Of a stretch of 64,000 nt of DNA, positions 62,871 to 64,000 are shown piece by piece. Within the stretch, counting starts at the first letter, position 1, and the number at the start of each line of letters is the position of its first letter. The position numbers and the translations under genes were made by a program. This DNA is from Gemmatimonadota bacterium (GTDB lineage: Bacteria; Gemmatimonadota; Gemmatimonadetes; Longimicrobiales; Gaopeijiaceae), in the NCBI GenBank assembly GCA_022827345.1, contig JAJDTB010000035.1, positions 1 through 64,000 on the forward strand. The letters run 5' to 3'. The notes under the pieces are model-generated. The model worked only from the letters and a program-made list of their open reading frames with translations. It did no database searches and had not been told where the DNA came from.

Positions 62871-64000
62871 ATGCACGAGACACGAATCGCCACGGCCACC
62901 AGGGCAACGGGTTCGCGCGCCGCACATGGTGCGGGGATCGCCACGGTGCTTCTGCTCGCGGCGTGTTCCTTCGCGCCGCCGCCCGCCGTTCCCGAAGCGG
63001 CCGCTGAACTTCCGGAGGATTTCGCAGGGGACGGTGGCGCCGGCAGCTACGAAGCTCGCGAATGGTGGACGGCCTTCGAGGACCCGGTCCTCAACACCGT
63101 GGTCGATTCCGTCCTGGCCGCCAACTTCGATCTCGCCGAAGCGGTGGCCCGGGTCCAGCAGGCCCGCGCCCAGGCGGGGATCGCCCGTGCCGCGCTCTTC
63201 CCCAGCATCGGAGCCAGCGCCTCGGCGACCGACTCCGACAGCCCCAGCAACGCCGGATTCGGTCAGCAGTTCCGGGAGTTGGCCGGCGGCGAGGACAGTC
63301 CGCTGCCGGGTGGTTTCCAGTTCCCCGACCGGCTCGGGATCACCACCTATTCGCTCGGCACGGACTTCGCCTACGAACTCGACTTCTGGGGGCGGGCCCG
63401 CAACGACGCCAGGGCGGCCGGAATGGACTACCTGGCCTCCGAATCGGACTACGACGCGGCGCGCATCGGTGTCCTCGCCACGACGATCACGACCTATTTC
63501 GAGATCGTCGACCTGCGCCGCCGCACCGCCCTGGCCCGCGAGAGCGTCGACGTGCTGCTCGAGCGCGAGGAGCTGGCAGAGACCCGGTACGACCGCGGCC
63601 TCGTCACCTCCTTCGAGCTCTACCAGGTGCGGCAGGAGCTGCGCAACACCCAGGCCGGGCTGCCCCAGATCGAAAGCGCGCTCGTCAACGCCGAGGGACG
63701 CCTCGCCGTGCTGCTCGGCGGCTTCCGCGGCAAGCTGGAGGCGATCCTGCCGGACTCGCTGGCCCCCATGACGGCGGGCGACCCCGTTGCCGCGGGCGTG
63801 CCGGCCGACCTTCTGCTGCAGCGACCGGACGTGCGGGCGTCCTGGCTGCGCCTCGAGGGCGCCCGCTACGCCATTGGAGCCCGGCGCGCCGAACTGCTTC
63901 CCTCGCTGTCCTTCTCCGGCACGATCGGCGTTCAGGCGTCCGAGGTCGACGGGCTGTTCAGCGTGGACCAGTGGTTCCGCAATCTGCTGGGCAACCTGAC
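62871..64000 (+). CDS. RND efflux outer-membrane factor (NodT/OprM type), 3' end outside window
   Basis: N-terminal 376 residues of an outer-membrane channel lipoprotein (signal ending LLLAAC). EWWTAFEDPVLNTVVDSVLAAN, ARVQQARAQAGIARAALFPSIG and YELDFWGRARNDARAA are typical of NodT-type TolC relatives, and DLLLQRPDVRASW starts the second repeat. The gene continues past the window end. RND pump partners presumably lie downstream. Confidence 0.9.
   Translation, partial: MHETRIATATRATGSRAAHGAGIATVLLLAACSFAPPPAVPEAAAELPEDFAGDGGAGSYEAREWWTAFEDPVLNTVVDSVLAANFDLAEAVARVQQARAQAGIARAALFPSIGASASATDSDSPSNAGFGQQFRELAGGEDSPLPGGFQFPDRLGITTYSLGTDFAYELDFWGRARNDARAAGMDYLASESDYDAARIGVLATTITTYFEIVDLRRRTALARESVDVLLEREELAETRYDRGLVTSFELYQVRQELRNTQAGLPQIESALVNAEGRLAVLLGGFRGKLEAILPDSLAPMTAGDPVAAGVPADLLLQRPDVRASWLRLEGARYAIGARRAELLPSLSFSGTIGVQASEVDGLFSVDQWFRNLLGNL

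Noticed and set aside
1-64000. Reassignment of TGA to Trp or another amino acid
   Set aside because: TGA is used as a normal stop throughout, including in many four-base gene overlaps.

Overview
This is a high-GC bacterial chromosome segment, densely coded on both strands, with many 1-4 base start/stop overlaps (ATGA, GTGA, TTGA) and frequent GTG or TTG starts. The gene content includes secreted lipoprotein beta-propellers, a sortilin/VPS10-like BNR-repeat protein, orphan SusC-type plug proteins, S9 peptidases, YIP1 and FkbM proteins, and Tat-exported aminotransferase and metallo-beta-lactamase proteins. That mix fits a member of the Gemmatimonadota or a neighbouring phylum; this is an inference, because no rRNA or phylogenetic marker is present. 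I see no tRNA, rRNA, CRISPR array, prophage or insertion sequence.

Layout. 0-10 kb: tetrahaem cytochrome c and YIP1 membrane protein, divergent from an acyl-CoA ligase (MatB-like) coupled to a sodium/solute symporter; then a degenerate M29-like lipoprotein, an orphan plug protein, a beta-barrel protein and an AhpD/CMD-family peroxidase-like selenoprotein. 10.4-17.3 kb: seven overlapping genes. The first four form a membrane redox module (small membrane proteins, ferric-reductase/Rieske fusion, Cys-rich exported protein); the last three look like an ornithine-lipid type acyltransferase pair plus a three-domain hydrolase/DedA/ATP-grasp fusion. 17-25 kb: SufE, radical SAM protein, cytochrome c, ferredoxin-NADP reductase, and a FeoB operon led by a membrane-anchored DtxR-FeoA-FeoA regulator with a DtxR-type iron box in front. 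25-34 kb: two tandemly duplicated beta-propeller lipoproteins, a large BNR-repeat protein, and an orphan plug gene translationally coupled to a MerB-like organomercurial lyase. 34-49 kb: amino-acid metabolism and transport (threonine aldolase, aminotransferase with a LOG-type protein, two APC permeases, AKR-RidA fusion, HAD), an FkbM methyltransferase and a MOP flippase-like protein. 49-64 kb: FG-GAP lipoprotein, S9 peptidase, an ArsC-like selenoprotein, a third propeller, RidA lipoprotein, two class V aminotransferase-fold proteins, aminotransferase plus dapB, glutamine cyclotransferase, and the start of an RND outer-membrane factor.

Most notable: three genes are interrupted by a single in-frame TGA exactly where the family has its catalytic cysteine, and each TGA is followed by a SECIS-like hairpin. 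They are a CMD/AhpD-like protein (Cys79-x-x-Sec82), a MerB homologue (Cys97, Asp100 and Sec158, matching E. coli MerB Cys96, Asp99 and Cys159) and an ArsC-like thioredoxin-fold protein (Sec14-x-x-Cys17). TGA is an ordinary stop elsewhere in the window, so selenocysteine insertion is the best explanation. No selA, selB, selC or selD lies in the window.

Second, a family of 24-base palindromes (two 10-base arms of consensus ATACTWAACA / TGTTWAGTAT around a 4-base spacer) occurs six times, only between convergent gene ends, and in three cases supplies a gene's TAA stop codon. In two clusters it is accompanied by a second GTTTCA/TGAAAC palindrome. I do not recognise this element.
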